From Fibrobacter sp. (GTDB lineage Bacteria; Fibrobacterota; Chitinivibrionia; Chitinivibrionales; Chitinispirillaceae), in assembly GCA_012728995.1 (NCBI GenBank), contig JAAYEB010000160.1, positions 1 through 61,842 of the forward strand: 61,842 nucleotides of DNA. Direction: 5' to 3'. The notes under the pieces were generated by a model that did not search any database, was not told the origin of the DNA, and was given only the letters and a program-made list of their open reading frames with translations. The position numbers were made by a program, and so were the translations under genes. The stretch's first letter is position 1. Each line of letters opens with the position of its first letter. Of this stretch, positions 15,357-23,504 are shown one piece after another.

Positions 15357-18281
15357 ATGATGAATAAACGTAAAATTCTCGAATGTCTTACAAGAACCGT
15401 TCTGCTTGAAACGGCACAGGCGTTCGATGTTTCCGGACTATCCGGCAAAAAACGTGACGATATCATAAGCGAACTGATGCGGATTCGCTCTATCCCGGCA
15501 GAAGCGATTCTTGATTCCCTGCCACTTTCTCATCTGAAAGATATATGCAGGGAATACGATATCAAACCGCAGTCATGGCGTAAGAGCGATATAATAAACG
15601 CCATTGCAGGAAATGCTGCAAGCCCGGCTCCTGAAACCAGAACCCGCCCCGAAAAACAAAAATCAAGCAAACCTGTAATTACCGACATGAAAACGATAAA
15701 AGAGAAGGTGCGTATGCCCAGAGATAACGGCAGCAAGAAAACCATCGAACAATACACCCACAACGAGCAGGAGCGCCTGAATAATCCGCCCGTAGGGCTG
15801 GTAACCCCTGATACCGATAAAGACGGTGCAAAAAAGCAGTACCAGTACGACCCGCACCTCGATCCGCAACTGGTCTGGGCAGGAAAAGCAGAACATACCA
15901 GTTTTGAGGTGCCTACTGTGAGTCTGCATGTACATGAACGGATCGACCCCAAGCGGATCATCGAGCAGGTACGTAAAGAAGAAAAACCGGGTGCAGAACA
16001 GATGTCGCTGTTTGCCGAGCAGGAAAAACGGCCGTTACGTGAAGCCGTGGAATTTTACAAACACAAGGACGGATGGACAAACCGGCTGATTGCCGGAGAC
16101 TCGCTGCTGGTGATGAATTCACTGCTTGAAAAAGAGGGCATGGGGGAGAAAGTGCAGATGGTGTACTTCGACCCGCCGTATGGAATCAAGTATGGGAGCA
16201 ATTTTCAGCCGTTTGTGAATAAGAGGGATGTGAAGGATGGTAAGGATGAGGATTTGAGTAGTGAGCCGGAGATGATAAAAGCATTCAGGGATACTTGGGA
16301 ACTTGGATTACATTCTTATTTGACATATTTAAGAGATAGAATATCTATCGCAAAGGGATTGTTGAACGAAAAAGGTTGCATTTTTGTGCAAATCAGTGAT
16401 GAAAATGTGCACCATGTACGCGAAATTTTAGATGAAATATTTGGTAGTTCAAACTACTGTGGAGAAATCATTTTTAAAAAGACAAGTGGATCATCATCTA
16501 CCCTCGTAGGAACAATTAATGATTTTTTACTTTGGTATGCCAAAGATAAATCATGTATAAAATTCCATACTATTTTCAAAGAAAAATTACTCGGCGGAGA
16601 AGGAACATTAGAATACAAAAATGTTGAATTGCCCGATGGAACAATACGTAGAATCACTGAAGAAGAAATTTTAAATCCGCAAAAACTTCCAAACGGTGCA
16701 AGAATTTTTGTCGCTGATCCTGTTGTAAGTGAAGGTGGTGGTAAACCAGAAGAAAGAACTCTCATCTTTAGTGATGGTAAAAATCAATATAAAATTGATT
16801 GCGGACCAAAACGGCATTGGAAAACAACCGTATCAGGTATGAATAGATTATGGGAAGTGGGTCGGTTATTAAAACGTGAATCGCTTCGCATATACAAACG
16901 ATATTTTGAAGATTTCCCTTATATTCCCTACAATTCTATGTGGGATGATACTCGCGGTGAAACTGATATGGAATATGTTGTTCAAACATCTCGAAAAGTA
17001 ATTGAACGTTGCCTCTTAATGTGCACCGATCCTGGAGACCTCGTACTTGACATTACATGCGGTTCAGGTACGACTGCATTTATTTCAGAACAATGGGGAA
17101 GACGCTGGATTACCTGCGACACATCTCGTGTTGCCATTACGCTTGCAAAACAGCGCCTAATGACCGCCAGTTTTGACTTTTATGAACTGTCACAGCCAAG
17201 AGAGGGTATTGCATCAGGCTTCAAGTATAAAACTGTTTCGCATATTACGCTCAAGTCAATAGCCAACAATGAACCACCACCGCAAGAAGTCCTTTATGAC
17301 CAACCCTTAATCGACACCAAGCGTAAACGCATCACCGGCCCCTTCACCGTCGAAGCCGTCCCCGCCCCGACCGTCAAATCATTCGAAGAAATCGAAACCT
17401 CCGACATCGGTATTTCCGACGCATCAGTTACCCGTTCAGGTGAAACGCTCCGTCAGTCCGAATGGCGGCAGGAGTTGCTTAAAACCGGCGTTCGTGGTAA
17501 AAATGGGCAATATATCAAATTCAGCCGTATCGAACCAATGAGCGGTACACTTTACCTTCAAGCCGAAGGTGAAACCACATGGTGCGATGCAGGAGCAAAC
17601 AGCGTTGCCGAACCACCGGCACACTGGAAACCGCAAAAGGTGCTTATCTGCTTTGGCCCGGAACATGCCCCGCTCGAACAGCGAATGGTTGAAAACGCAT
17701 GGCAGGAAGCCCGCGCATTCCGCCCCGATCTGCTCCTGTTCTGCGCATTCCAGTTTGACGAGGAAGCGGCAAAGGATATCGATGAATTACCGGCAAGCGC
17801 GACCGGCATGCAACTGCTCAAGGTGCAGATGAACGCCGATCTTCTTACGGATGATCTGCGCAAGAAACGCTCAAGCAACGAAAGCTTCTGGCTTATCGGG
17901 CAGCCAGAAGTTGAACTGAAAGAGATTAAAAAAGGCGAGCATAAAGGCAAGTATCAGGTAGACGTGCTCGGTTTCGACTACTACAACCCCAAAACCGGAA
18001 ATGTCGAATCGGGCGGAAAACACCAGATCGCCATGTGGATGCTTGACACTAATTACGACGGGCGAAGCCTGTTTCCTTCACAGGTATTTTTCCCGATGGC
18101 CGGTGCCAGCGAAGGTTGGGCGACACTTGCCCGTAACCTCAAGGCCGAAATCGATGAAGAGAAAATCGAGGCATTCCGCGGCACGGAATCAATTCCCTTT
18201 GAACCGGGAAACCGCAAATGTGTAGCCGTAAAGATTGTCGATGACCGGGGAATCGAGAGTTTGAAAATTATCAGGCTTTGA
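15357..18281 (+). CDS. Type III-like site-specific DNA methyltransferase (Mod) with SAP-like N-terminal extension
   Basis: A 974-residue methyltransferase. Residues ~8-85 form two helical repeats resembling SAP DNA-binding modules (LLETAQAFDVSGLSGKKRDD; LSHLKDICREYDIK), an extension to the usual Mod layout. DPPY is at 272-275 (VYFDPPYGIKYG). The AdoMet-binding motif is near 563-573 (LDITCGSGTTAF), so the order is catalytic motif first, as in beta-class/type III Mod proteins. The ~300-residue span between the two motifs is the likely target recognition domain and is clearly more AT-rich than both ends of the gene. The C-terminal ~250 residues are an extra domain of unknown role. It probably methylates adenine in a short asymmetric site together with Res. 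Confidence 0.85.
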   Translation: MMNKRKILECLTRTVLLETAQAFDVSGLSGKKRDDIISELMRIRSIPAEAILDSLPLSHLKDICREYDIKPQSWRKSDIINAIAGNAASPAPETRTRPEKQKSSKPVITDMKTIKEKVRMPRDNGSKKTIEQYTHNEQERLNNPPVGLVTPDTDKDGAKKQYQYDPHLDPQLVWAGKAEHTSFEVPTVSLHVHERIDPKRIIEQVRKEEKPGAEQMSLFAEQEKRPLREAVEFYKHKDGWTNRLIAGDSLLVMNSLLEKEGMGEKVQMVYFDPPYGIKYGSNFQPFVNKRDVKDGKDEDLSSEPEMIKAFRDTWELGLHSYLTYLRDRISIAKGLLNEKGCIFVQISDENVHHVREILDEIFGSSNYCGEIIFKKTSGSSSTLVGTINDFLLWYAKDKSCIKFHTIFKEKLLGGEGTLEYKNVELPDGTIRRITEEEILNPQKLPNGARIFVADPVVSEGGGKPEERTLIFSDGKNQYKIDCGPKRHWKTTVSGMNRLWEVGRLLKRESLRIYKRYFEDFPYIPYNSMWDDTRGETDMEYVVQTSRKVIERCLLMCTDPGDLVLDITCGSGTTAFISEQWGRRWITCDTSRVAITLAKQRLMTASFDFYELSQPREGIASGFKYKTVSHITLKSIANNEPPPQEVLYDQPLIDTKRKRITGPFTVEAVPAPTVKSFEEIETSDIGISDASVTRSGETLRQSEWRQELLKTGVRGKNGQYIKFSRIEPMSGTLYLQAEGETTWCDAGANSVAEPPAHWKPQKVLICFGPEHAPLEQRMVENAWQEARAFRPDLLLFCAFQFDEEAAKDIDELPASATGMQLLKVQMNADLLTDDLRKKRSSNESFWLIGQPEVELKEIKKGEHKGKYQVDVLGFDYYNPKTGNVESGGKHQIAMWMLDTNYDGRSLFPSQVFFPMAGASEGWATLARNLKAEIDEEKIEAFRGTESIPFEPGNRKCVAVKIVDDRGIESLKIIRL

Positions 18282-18482
18282 AATAGATAATTGTGGCGAA
18301 TCTGCCATAATATAATAAACTCATTTGGTTGGGTTTGTAAATGGTACTTCTCCAGAATGAAATTTCGTAGTATTACAGCTATAAAATGAACTGGAGAATT
18401 GGTGCTGCCAGACTGAAATGTAAACCATGCCAAATAGATACCACTTAACGAAAATTGAATACTGATAATTGAAAGAATACCT

Positions 18483-19310
18483 ATGGCAAAAATGGACGTT
18501 AAAGGGCACGAAATTACCGTGGTCGCCATGCAGGACGAAGATTACATTTCCCTTACCGATATGGCCCGGCATAAGAATCAGGAAAGTACGGGAATCGTGA
18601 TAACGCACTGGATGAGTACACGGTACACGATTGAGTTCATGGGAGTATGGGAGCGGCTGAATAACCCCGGTTTTAATGTTACGGAATTCAGTAACATTAG
18701 AAATGAGAGCGGGAGCAATGGCTTTGTATTGTCATCCAGAAACTGGATAGAAAAAACCAATGCAATTGGTATCGTGGCAAAAACCGGCCGTTATGGCGGC
18801 ACGTATGCCCACAAGGACATTGCCTTTGAATTCGCTTCATGGATTTCGGTAGAATTCAAGCTGTATCTCATCAAGGAATTTCAACGGCTCAAGGAAGAGG
18901 AGCAGAAACAGCTCGGCTGGGACATCAAGCGCAATCTCGCCAAGATTAACTACAGGATACATACCGATGCCATAAAAGAAAATCTCATCCCGCCTGAACT
19001 GACAAAGGCCCAGATAAATCTTGTGTACGCAACCGAAGCGGATGTACTCAATATGGCGCTATTCGGCATGACTGCGAAGCAGTGGCGGGATGCCAACCCC
19101 GGCCAGAAGGGAAACATCCGCGATTATGCGGACGTAAATCAACTGGTCTGCCTGTCCAATATGGAGAATCTGAACGCCCTTTTTATCAATGAAGGTGTTT
19201 CACAACCGGAACGTCTTGCAAAACTGAACAAAATAGCGATACAGCAGATGCGGTTGCTTACCGAGAAACCGCTGCAACCCCTGCTCGAACAGAAAAACAG
19301 GAAACGGTAA
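18483..19310 (+). CDS. KilA-N domain protein between mod and res
   Basis: A 275-residue protein with an N-terminal KilA-N domain: YISLTDMARHKN, HWMSTRYTIEFMGVWERLNNPGFN, then a characteristic GRYGGTYAHKDIAFEFASWIS at ~105-125. KilA-N is a DNA-binding fold of phages and mobile elements. The C-terminal half is helical and contains IRDYADVNQLVCLSNMENLNALFI. Its stop overlaps the first base of the res start codon, which indicates coupled translation and a joint function. It could be an accessory DNA-recognition or control subunit of the restriction complex; this role is inferred from gene order only. The 200 bp before it hold no gene and could carry a separate promoter. Confidence 0.85.
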   Translation: MAKMDVKGHEITVVAMQDEDYISLTDMARHKNQESTGIVITHWMSTRYTIEFMGVWERLNNPGFNVTEFSNIRNESGSNGFVLSSRNWIEKTNAIGIVAKTGRYGGTYAHKDIAFEFASWISVEFKLYLIKEFQRLKEEEQKQLGWDIKRNLAKINYRIHTDAIKENLIPPELTKAQINLVYATEADVLNMALFGMTAKQWRDANPGQKGNIRDYADVNQLVCLSNMENLNALFINEGVSQPERLAKLNKIAIQQMRLLTEKPLQPLLEQKNRKR

Positions 19311-22114
19311 TGCCGCAAACAACCATAGACAAACTGATAATCAATTCGCCGTATGAAGAACCGTCACGTCACTGGTCGTATGACCGGGAGAACCGGGTTT
19401 TCAATCTGGCAGATGGCCGCCGTGAAGCGGGATATGTGATTGCTTCCCCGCAATCAAAAGCATTCGATGATCCCGGCCTTTTTGTTCCCATAGAACTTGC
19501 AAATAAGATACGGCCACGGGTTAAACAGTGGCGCGAGAGCGGGTATCCGGGCATTACCGGAATTACCAAGCGGCTGCTTGAACACTGGAAGGATCCGGAA
19601 GAACGCAAGGAACGCAGGTTTTTCTTTTGCCAGCTTGAAGCGATAGAAACACTCATCTGGCTGACCGAAGCGCCGGATGCCGAAAAAGTCGGCGTTGACA
19701 TTCCCGGTGATGGCGGAGAATTTGTACGGTGGTGCAGCAAGATGGCGACCGGTTCCGGAAAAACGATCGTCATGGCAATGGTTATCGCATGGCAGATACT
19801 CAACAAGGCTGCAAGTCCGCAAGACAAGCGGTTTTCAAAAAATATTCTTATAGTGGCTCCCGGACTTACGGTAAAAAGCCGGCTTTCAGTTCTCAACCCC
19901 AACAGTGAAGGCAATTACTTTGAAGTTTTCAATATTATTCCGCATGCCCTGTTTGACCGGCTGCGGCAGGGAAAGGTGCTGATCCACAACTGGCATACGC
20001 TGTCATGGGAAACCGACGAGAAAATTGCAAAAAGAAAATCGGTTGACAAGCGTGGCGCAAAGAGTGATGAAGCTTATGTTCGCGAAGTCCTTGGCGATAT
20101 GGCTGATGCCCGGAACATTCTTGTCATTAATGACGAGGCACACCATGCATGGCGCCTTGCGGCCATGAGCAAAACAAAGGGACTCAAGAAAGAGCAGGAA
20201 GAGGCGACCGTATGGGTTGGCGGCCTCGACCGTATTAATCGGGCGAGGGGTATTCTTCGTTGTCTCGATTTTTCGGCGACACCATTTGCGCCATCCGGTA
20301 AACAGAGTCAGGAAGAGGCACTGTTTCCATGGATTATCTCGGATTTCGGCCTCAATGATGCCATAGAAGCAGGGTTGGTCAAAACTCCCCGTGTCGTCGT
20401 TCGCGATGACAGCATTGTCACAAAGGATATCAAGTCCCGTCTCTACCATATTTACATGGACAACGATGTGAAGGACGATATTAATCGTAAAGCAGAAGAG
20501 TCGGAACCGCTGCCGGACTTGATGATAAATGCCTATTACCTCCTTGGAAAAGACTGGCTGGAAACGCGCAATGCATGGCAAGAGGCCGGGTTTCCCATTC
20601 CGCCGGTCATGATAACCGTTGCCAACAGGACGGAAACATCCTCCCGTATCAAATATGCTTTCGACCACGGAGAAATCCAGATACCGGAACTGTGTGACCC
20701 TTCGAAAACACTTCAGATAGACAGCAAGGTTCTTGACGAAGCTGAATCGCAGGAAGAGGCTGAAGAAATAGTAGCCACTACCGACACGAATGAAGATAAC
20801 ACGGACGACGATGAGCCGAAAGAGAAAAAACTTTCCAAAAAGGAACAGGCTGAATTGCTTCGCCGTACGGTAAATACGGTAGGCAAGGCAGGGCTGCCCG
20901 GAGAACAGATTCAGAATGTGATTTCAGTAGGTATGCTATCGGAAGGGTGGGATGCTCAGAATGTGACCCATATCATGGGTTTGCGGGCATTCTCAAGCCA
21001 GCTACTTTGTGAGCAGGTTGTAGGTCGCGGACTGCGCCGTACATCGTACGATGTGGGCGAAGACGGGTTGTTCGAAGCGGAATATGTGAATATCTTCGGC
21101 GTTCCCTTTACCTTTCTTCCACACGAAGGAGGAGAAGGAACACCACCACCGCCGCCGCAACCTAAAACAAAGATTGAACCGGTACATGAAAAAGCGCATC
21201 ACGAGATAACATTTCCGAACATTATTCGGATTGACCACGTTTTCCGTCCGGTACTTTCGGTTGACATGGCTCGGGTCAAACCACTTGAACTTGATCCGTA
21301 TGAAAGTATTACCGAAGCACAGATGGCCGATGTCATCGAAGGAAAGCCGATGGTATCTCCGGCAACCATGAGCGAAATTGATCTGAAGGAACTGGAAGAA
21401 AAAAACAGGCTTCAGACGATAATCTTCAGGGTTGCACAAAAGATTTACAACAATGAAAATCCGAACTGGAAAGGTCGCCCTGAAGTTTTTCTGATTCAGC
21501 TTATACGCATTGTAGAAGATTACATAAAATCAAACCGGATCATCATCAAAACCGATCTTTTTAATCAGGATGAGCGCCGGAAGAAGATTCTTATCCTGTT
21601 GAACATGAATAAGGTCGTGCAAAATATCTGGAACGCAATCAGGACGGAAAATACCGAAAAACTGATGCCGGTGTTCGATGATATTACACCGGTTCGTTCA
21701 ACGAAAGACGTTCAGACATGGCACACAAGCAAACCCTGTGAATGCAGTAAAAAATCTCATGTGAATTTTACGGTGTATGACAGCACATGGGAAGCGTCCG
21801 AAGCATATATTCTCGATAAATGCGATGCCGTGGAATCATGGGTTAAAAATGACCATCTCGGGTTTGTGATTTACTACCATTATAAAGGTGTCGTGCATAA
21901 ATATTTCCCCGATTTTATCATTCGTATGAGATCGGGAAAACACCTTGTCCTCGAAACCAAGGGGCAGGATGATGACCGGAACCGTGCAAAGCGGGCATAT
22001 CTTGCCGAATGGGTAAAAGCGGTCAATGAACAGGGCGGTTTCGGCAAGTGGGACAGTGCCGTTTCGTTTTACCCCGGCGATCTGGAAGAAATATTGAGCA
22101 ACTGCACGCCGTAG
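19310..22114 (+). CDS. Type III-like restriction enzyme Res subunit (DEAD/DEAH helicase-nuclease)
   Basis: A 934-residue protein. Walker A is at ~146-152 (ATGSGKT, Lys151), the DEAH box at 275-278 (INDEAHHAW), followed by the helicase motifs FSATPF and SEGWDAQNV ... QVVGRGLRR. A C-terminal nuclease is visible as Asp868 (YFPDF) and Glu882-x-Lys884 (LETKG). This gives the ATP-driven motor and PD-(D/E)XK cleavage expected for type III Res. The N-terminal opening IDKLIINSPYEEP... fits the BPTD_3080-type restriction family. It is the last gene of the element, and its stop lies in the motif-rich right end. Confidence 0.9.
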   Translation: MPQTTIDKLIINSPYEEPSRHWSYDRENRVFNLADGRREAGYVIASPQSKAFDDPGLFVPIELANKIRPRVKQWRESGYPGITGITKRLLEHWKDPEERKERRFFFCQLEAIETLIWLTEAPDAEKVGVDIPGDGGEFVRWCSKMATGSGKTIVMAMVIAWQILNKAASPQDKRFSKNILIVAPGLTVKSRLSVLNPNSEGNYFEVFNIIPHALFDRLRQGKVLIHNWHTLSWETDEKIAKRKSVDKRGAKSDEAYVREVLGDMADARNILVINDEAHHAWRLAAMSKTKGLKKEQEEATVWVGGLDRINRARGILRCLDFSATPFAPSGKQSQEEALFPWIISDFGLNDAIEAGLVKTPRVVVRDDSIVTKDIKSRLYHIYMDNDVKDDINRKAEESEPLPDLMINAYYLLGKDWLETRNAWQEAGFPIPPVMITVANRTETSSRIKYAFDHGEIQIPELCDPSKTLQIDSKVLDEAESQEEAEEIVATTDTNEDNTDDDEPKEKKLSKKEQAELLRRTVNTVGKAGLPGEQIQNVISVGMLSEGWDAQNVTHIMGLRAFSSQLLCEQVVGRGLRRTSYDVGEDGLFEAEYVNIFGVPFTFLPHEGGEGTPPPPPQPKTKIEPVHEKAHHEITFPNIIRIDHVFRPVLSVDMARVKPLELDPYESITEAQMADVIEGKPMVSPATMSEIDLKELEEKNRLQTIIFRVAQKIYNNENPNWKGRPEVFLIQLIRIVEDYIKSNRIIIKTDLFNQDERRKKILILLNMNKVVQNIWNAIRTENTEKLMPVFDDITPVRSTKDVQTWHTSKPCECSKKSHVNFTVYDSTWEASEAYILDKCDAVESWVKNDHLGFVIYYHYKGVVHKYFPDFIIRMRSGKHLVLETKGQDDDRNRAKRAYLAEWVKAVNEQGGFGKWDSAVSFYPGDLEEILSNCTP

Positions 22115-22315
22115 AAACACGCCATCAAAAACCGTAGAAAAATTGCTTACCCTGAATAAAATTGCATGTTTGTAAACCCGCAGGGTCTACGGTCGGGTCT
22201 ACGGTTTTTTGTAGTAACCCATAGTAATTCGTAGTATTTTGGCCTGAAATCGAAGAAAAAGCAGGCTGAACGCCCCAAAAACAAAAAACGCTCAACCCCC
22301 AGTATTCACCGTAGG
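22108..22315. promoter_or_regulatory. Cluster of CCGTAGA/TCTACGG motifs at the right element end
   Basis: Copies stand at 22109-22115, 22131-22138, 22186-22193, 22198-22205 and 22308-22315, in both orientations, the first overlapping the res stop. Near 22211-22235 the triplet-like TAGTA recurs every 10-11 bp (GTAGTAA, ATAGTAA, CGTAGTA). Together with the palindrome at 5021-5038 they suggest arm-type sites for the integrase or its partners. Confidence 0.5.
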
Positions 22316-22325
22316 TTAGAGCGTT
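22287..22325 (-). terminator. Terminator between res and tRNA-Arg
   Basis: AACGCTCAACC and GGTTAGAGCGTT pair with one bulged base around a 16-nt loop, with A/T runs on both sides. It can stop the tRNA transcript (minus) and probably also res (plus). Confidence 0.65.
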
Positions 22326-22335
22326 AAAAAACAAA

Positions 22336-22409
22336 TACCCCCAGCAAGGTTCGAACTTGCGACCCCAGGTTTAGGAAACCTGTGCTCTATCCACCTGAGC
22401 TACGGGGGC
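22336..22409 (-). tRNA. tRNA-Arg(CCU), chimeric after integration
   Basis: Minus strand: acceptor GCCCCCG with TGGGGGT, D-arm GCTC...GAGC, anticodon stem CAGGT/ACCTG with loop TTCCTAA (anticodon CCT), variable loop GGGTC, T-arm GCAAG-TTCGAAC-CTTGC and discriminator A. No CCA is encoded. The anticodon-loop region repeats at 4941-4955. The first pair (G1-U72) and the G7-U66 pair are wobble; with the displaced 3' half the second would be G-C. The 3' half is therefore probably supplied by the element. Confidence 0.95.
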
Positions 22410-22663
22410 ATTAATAGCATAAACATAAAATAAAACCTGCTGATGTGATTTTCAAATTACTTTGATCTGCTTTCAAAATAATTCTTTCCTGTCCTTTTTC
22501 ATTCAATACCCGGAACAGGTAACGACCGTACTAATTAACCCCATTTTCAAACTTCGCTTGAAACTGTTAACCAGCCCTGTTTGCTGTTTTCCAGACATGA
22601 TTAAAAAACCGAATTTAAATCATGAATATCGGATTATAGGTGGCAGAAACAGGTTACCAGCAA

Positions 22664-23314
22664 TTAACAGATATCATTACGCGAATTTTCTCTTATACTT
22701 ACCGGTTTACCCAGAACCCACGATAAAACGATATCGGCCTGTTTCGCTGCTGCTGTTAAAACCATTGGGGCATACGGTTTAACAGAATCATTCACCTCTG
22801 ATATTCCGTCACCAACAATATAAAAATCAGGGTGTATTTTTCTGGTCACTATTTTTTCCGCATCGCCAAAACCGCCGATCCCGCTCACTGAAACGATCAG
22901 TTTACCAGATCCCATAAACTCTTCAACAAGCATTGATTTGCATTCAGGATTATCAAAAGCTTCAATAATAATATCATACTTATCAAACAGCTCATGAATA
23001 TTGTCTCTTTCTATTCTTGTGCAGGAAGCTTGAATCTGGGCCCGGGGATTTATTCGCAACAAATTTTTTTTAAGGCAATCAACTTTGGGTTTACCTATTT
23101 GATCATGAAAAAACATCTGACGGTTAAGATTCTTGGCAGATACAGTATCAAAATCTGCTATCAACATTTTTTCAAACCCGCAGCGTATAAGTGCATGCGC
23201 ACAATTTGATCCTATTCCCCCCGCACCTGCGACCGCAATCCTGGCACTAATAATTTTAATATACTGTTCTTCTGAATAAAAAGATTTTATCGCATCAGAA
23301 AACAAATTATCCAT
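22664..23314 (-). CDS. thiF: ThiF-family adenylyltransferase (ThiF family 2-like)
   Basis: A 216-residue E1-like enzyme. The nucleotide loop GAGGIGSN is at ~31-38, the conserved DFDTVSAKNLNRQMF follows with its Arg, and EAFDNPECK marks the adenylate/crossover region. The CxxC zinc pairs of MoeB/HesA are absent, and the length fits the short anaerobe-type ThiF that activates the sulfur carrier ThiS for thiazole synthesis. No other thiamine gene is adjacent, so the carrier partner is not visible. It could equally serve another ThiS-like protein. The gene is divergent from the fibro-slime gene, sharing a ~190-bp upstream region. Confidence 0.8.
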   Translation of the reverse strand: MDNLFSDAIKSFYSEEQYIKIISARIAVAGAGGIGSNCAHALIRCGFEKMLIADFDTVSAKNLNRQMFFHDQIGKPKVDCLKKNLLRINPRAQIQASCTRIERDNIHELFDKYDIIIEAFDNPECKSMLVEEFMGSGKLIVSVSGIGGFGDAEKIVTRKIHPDFYIVGDGISEVNDSVKPYAPMVLTAAAKQADIVLSWVLGKPVSIRENSRNDIC

Positions 23315-23504
23315 GTAACAACCTTTCGAATGTTATTTAACAACGATCTGAATTTTTAACCAATATCCATTCTGTAATAAAATATTTTCAGATATGTGTA
23401 TTTAATAAAAATTATATGTTATCATTAATATGAGTATGTATAACTACATAGTCACTGACACTGCAGGAGAAAATATGTTCAAAGTAGAAATATGGAGGCT
23501 TACT

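Noticed and set aside
4941-22379. Conjugative element or prophage
   Set aside because: No relaxase, coupling protein, type IV secretion, capsid, portal or terminase pattern was seen.
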